A stretch of 8,300 nucleotides of DNA from CAZNFR01 sp964572225. Its GTDB lineage: Bacteria > Bacteroidota > Bacteroidia > Bacteroidales > GCA-2748055. Location: assembly GCA_964572225.1 (NCBI GenBank), contig CAZNFR010000118.1:1-8300 (forward strand), written 5' to 3'. A program made the position numbers and the translations under genes. Below are positions 6,045 through 8,300 of this stretch, piece after piece (the first letter of the stretch is position 1; each line of letters opens with the position of its first letter). The notes below the pieces were generated by a model. The model saw nothing but the letters and a program-made list of their open reading frames with translations, did not search any database and had not been told where the DNA came from.

Positions 6045-8300
6045 TTAACTGATGGGGATGGTAAAGTGGAAAGAAGATCCGGCATTTTCTTTACTTTCCA
6101 CCCATATTTTTCCCTGGTGCCTTTCCACGAACTCACGGCAAAGGATCAGTCCGAGTCCGGTACCCTTTTCATTGCTGGTTCCGCGGGTAGTAAAATTTTC
6201 CTCCAACCTGAAAAGTTTCCCCAGGTTCTCTTCCGGGATCCCTACGCCGGTATCGCTTACCGTGATCTGGTTGTGATGCTCGGCTTTTTCGGCCAGTATG
6301 CTAATCTCACCTCTTTTCAGGCTGAATTTGATGGCATTGGACAGCAGGTTGCGGAGTATGGTGGCGATCATCCGTTTATCGGCATGAAGGGTATAATCGG
6401 GAGGGATATGGGTAAGCACTTTCACCGATTTGTTTTTGGCCTGTTCCTTGTGGATCTGCACCGCCTCATTTACAATTTCGTTGAGGCTTATCCATTCGGG
6501 CTCATACTCCAGCCGGCCGGTTTTGGATCGTGACCATTCAATGAGGTTCAACAGGAGTTGAAAGGCTCTTTTGGAGGAATCGCGGATAATTTCACCGTAA
6601 TTTTTAATCCACCACCGGTCTTTATCCTCCATTTCATCCACAAAAATTTCGGCAAGGGAAGTGATGGAGCCCAGGGGACCTCTCAGGTCGTGGCTTATGA
6701 TGGAGAAGAATTTATCCTTTTCTGCATTGAGCTGACGCAGTTCTTCGTTCTGCCTGTTTATCTCTTCTTCCGCCTTTACCCTTTGCGTTATATCGCTAAA
6801 AATGGTGGCGAAACCATCCGACTGCCAGGGAACGGCGGAGATGGCAAAATGGCGGTCCATCTGGTCAAAATAGGTCTCGAAGCTTTTTTTCTTTTGTTCC
6901 CGGAATACCTCCAGGTAGATTTCGAAAAAGGGGGGAGTCTGGGTGTTGTATAATTTAGTTGCCAGTTTGCCGATCACATTCTTTTTCTTCAGTCCGGTGA
7001 TGGAGAGGTAGGCATCGTTTACATCTACGATACGGTAGTTTACCGGACCTTTTTTGCCATACATAAATTTATGCAATGCCACTCCCTCCTTCATATTGTC
7101 GAAGAAGGAGTGGAATTTATCTTCGCTGTAGCGCAGGGCTTCCCCGGTCTTTTTTCTTTCGGTCACCTCCATGCGCAAGCGACGGGTGGCTTTGGCCAGT
7201 TCCTCATTCTTATCGGAGATCTCAAGTTTCTTTTTACTATTTCCAATCTCTTCCACGTAATTTCGGATAATGGCTAGTTGTTTTTCTTTCAGGACAGGCA
7301 GGAGTTTGGGCGTAAGGCTCTTTTCGAGGCTGCTGTTGCGGATCTGGTCCTCCAGGAATTTTTCATACCATTCGTCCATGGCAGCAGTTTTGCTTCGGGC
7401 TTCCAGGTTCAGGTAGGCAATGTATGCCTGTCTCCAGTAATTAAAAGCGATGTGGGTGTTTCCGGAGCTGAACCAAAAACCGGCGGCTTTCTCGTTGACA
7501 AGGGCCACCCACTGGAAAAACCCTTCCTTTTCGGCTGCTTTGATGGCCTGGTCATAAAGAGGAAGAGCTTCGAGGGCAGACCCGCTGATCCTGGCCAGTT
7601 CAGCTTCGACCAGAAGCAGCTTGTGGAGATAGTTTTCGGGACAAACCCCGGACCATTCCCGTATTTTCCGGTGAATGAAATTGAGTTCTTTCAGCCATTC
7701 CTTCCGTGTATCCGAATCTTTTTCCTGGTAGAGGGCAGAAAGGATTATGAATTTGGAGAAGAGGAACTCGGGCCAGGGCAGGAGTCCCTGGGTTCCCACG
7801 GTATAGATAATGGGTTCTGTTTCTTCGCTGAGTGCCAGGGCTTCCTCATATTTTGATTGGAAAATGAGTGATTGGGTTTTCAGGACCTGGTAGATGCAGC
7901 GGACCTGGATATTTTTGTGTTTATCCACCTCTTTCAGGTATGACTGATCGTCGGTGAGCGGATTTTCCCCGGTAAGACTCCGAAACAGGGCTAATCCGCC
8001 GGTAAAAAGGTCGATGGCCCACTGGTTATGCCTGGTTTTACTGAATTCCAGGGCATGTTGGGTTTCCCGGATAAGCTGATTGAGGGGTATACCTTGGAAA
8101 AAACGGGTGTACATGGTATGACCGAAAGCATAGGCTGCGTACTGGAGGTTTCCAGACCGGAGACCAGTTTCGTAGGCATCGGTATAGTCCCTGCATGCAA
8201 ATTCGAAAGGACGTAACCAGTGCCGGGAGGAGCTTCCGATCATCAGGTAAAAAACACTCTGGTGTGAAGGGTCGGGAAAAGTATGAGTCATCAGTTCCGT
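6045..8300 (-). CDS. Sensor histidine kinase with TPR-like helical region and PAS domain, C-terminal part of a larger protein (5' end outside window)
   Basis: This is a cytoplasmic two-component kinase; no membrane segment is visible. The frame stays open to the right edge (codons T-E-L precede the Met at 8289-8291), so that Met is probably internal. Numbering from it, residues 1-~325 are a helical, TPR-like region with YETGLRSGNLQYAAYA, ENYLHKLLLVEAELARISG and LPLYDQAIKAAE. From memory, these match the TPR region of giant Ser/Thr-kinase/AAA-ATPase/histidine-kinase proteins, so kinase and ATPase domains may lie upstream. A coiled-coil-like stretch (~340-385) leads to a PAS domain (~386-503). 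The HisKA H-box is SHDLRGP with phospho-acceptor His534. The HATPase_c domain has N-box Asn652 (NLLSNAIKF), G1 DTGVG from Asp680 and G2 GTGLGL from Gly710. The core looks catalytically complete. No receiver domain follows, so a separate response regulator is expected; none lies in the window. The stop is TAA at 6045-6047, 116 bases before the secreted-protein gene on the same strand. Confidence 0.92.
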   Translation of the reverse strand, partial: TELMTHTFPDPSHQSVFYLMIGSSSRHWLRPFEFACRDYTDAYETGLRSGNLQYAAYAFGHTMYTRFFQGIPLNQLIRETQHALEFSKTRHNQWAIDLFTGGLALFRSLTGENPLTDDQSYLKEVDKHKNIQVRCIYQVLKTQSLIFQSKYEEALALSEETEPIIYTVGTQGLLPWPEFLFSKFIILSALYQEKDSDTRKEWLKELNFIHRKIREWSGVCPENYLHKLLLVEAELARISGSALEALPLYDQAIKAAEKEGFFQWVALVNEKAAGFWFSSGNTHIAFNYWRQAYIAYLNLEARSKTAAMDEWYEKFLEDQIRNSSLEKSLTPKLLPVLKEKQLAIIRNYVEEIGNSKKKLEISDKNEELAKATRRLRMEVTERKKTGEALRYSEDKFHSFFDNMKEGVALHKFMYGKKGPVNYRIVDVNDAYLSITGLKKKNVIGKLATKLYNTQTPPFFEIYLEVFREQKKKSFETYFDQMDRHFAISAVPWQSDGFATIFSDITQRVKAEEEINRQNEELRQLNAEKDKFFSIISHDLRGPLGSITSLAEIFVDEMEDKDRWWIKNYGEIIRDSSKRAFQLLLNLIEWSRSKTGRLEYEPEWISLNEIVNEAVQIHKEQAKNKSVKVLTHIPPDYTLHADKRMIATILRNLLSNAIKFSLKRGEISILAEKAEHHNQITVSDTGVGIPEENLGKLFRLEENFTTRGTSNEKGTGLGLILCREFVERHQGKIWVESKENAGSSFHFTIPIS

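Noticed and set aside
7278..7856. 192-codon open frame on the plus strand, opposite the kinase
   Set aside because: It is a Phe/Gly-rich antisense shadow of the TPR-like region, with no independent support.
6045..8291. Taking the Met at 8289-8291 as the true kinase start
   Set aside because: The frame is open beyond it to the window edge, and the residues right after it already look like the interior of a helical domain. The gene is better treated as 5'-truncated by the window.

Overview
The window looks like part of the chromosome of a free-living member of the Bacteroidota. Three things point there: a C-terminal type IX secretion (T9SS) sorting domain, found essentially only in that phylum; a TonB-dependent receptor of a typical Bacteroidota type; and start regions without a clear Shine-Dalgarno sequence. 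Base composition is near half GC by eye. I cannot name a genus. Almost the whole window is coding, with only three genes, two of them cut by the window edges.

Layout. Bases 3-593 (+) are the 3' end of a TonB-dependent outer-membrane receptor. Seven bases later, tail to tail, lies a single very large gene on the minus strand (5928 down to 601). It encodes a 1775-residue secreted modular protein: signal peptide, two pectate-lyase-3-type beta-helix regions, an apparent beta-sandwich insert in the second helix, an Ig-like module, a DNRLRE/CBM96-like module, three more Ig-like modules, a CBM6/35-like sugar-binding module and a T9SS type A sorting domain. A 116-base AT-rich gap (5929-6044) separates it from the gene upstream on the same strand. 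That gene (8300 down to 6045) runs off the right edge. It is the C-terminal part of a soluble sensor histidine kinase with a TPR-like helical region, a PAS domain and a complete HisKA/HATPase_c core. Its helical region resembles that of the giant Ser/Thr-kinase/AAA-ATPase/TPR/histidine-kinase proteins, so the full protein is probably much larger.

How the genes may work together. The secreted protein is built like a polysaccharide-active enzyme or binder that is exported to the cell surface or medium. A TonB receptor next to it could import a released nutrient, but no SusD partner is visible and the receptor fragment resembles siderophore/cobalamin-type receptors more than SusC. The kinase could control its neighbour, but nothing in the sequence shows this. 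No RNA genes, CRISPR arrays, insertion sequences or integration sites were seen. The most interesting item is the secreted protein: its beta-helix region belongs to no characterised enzyme family that I can name.
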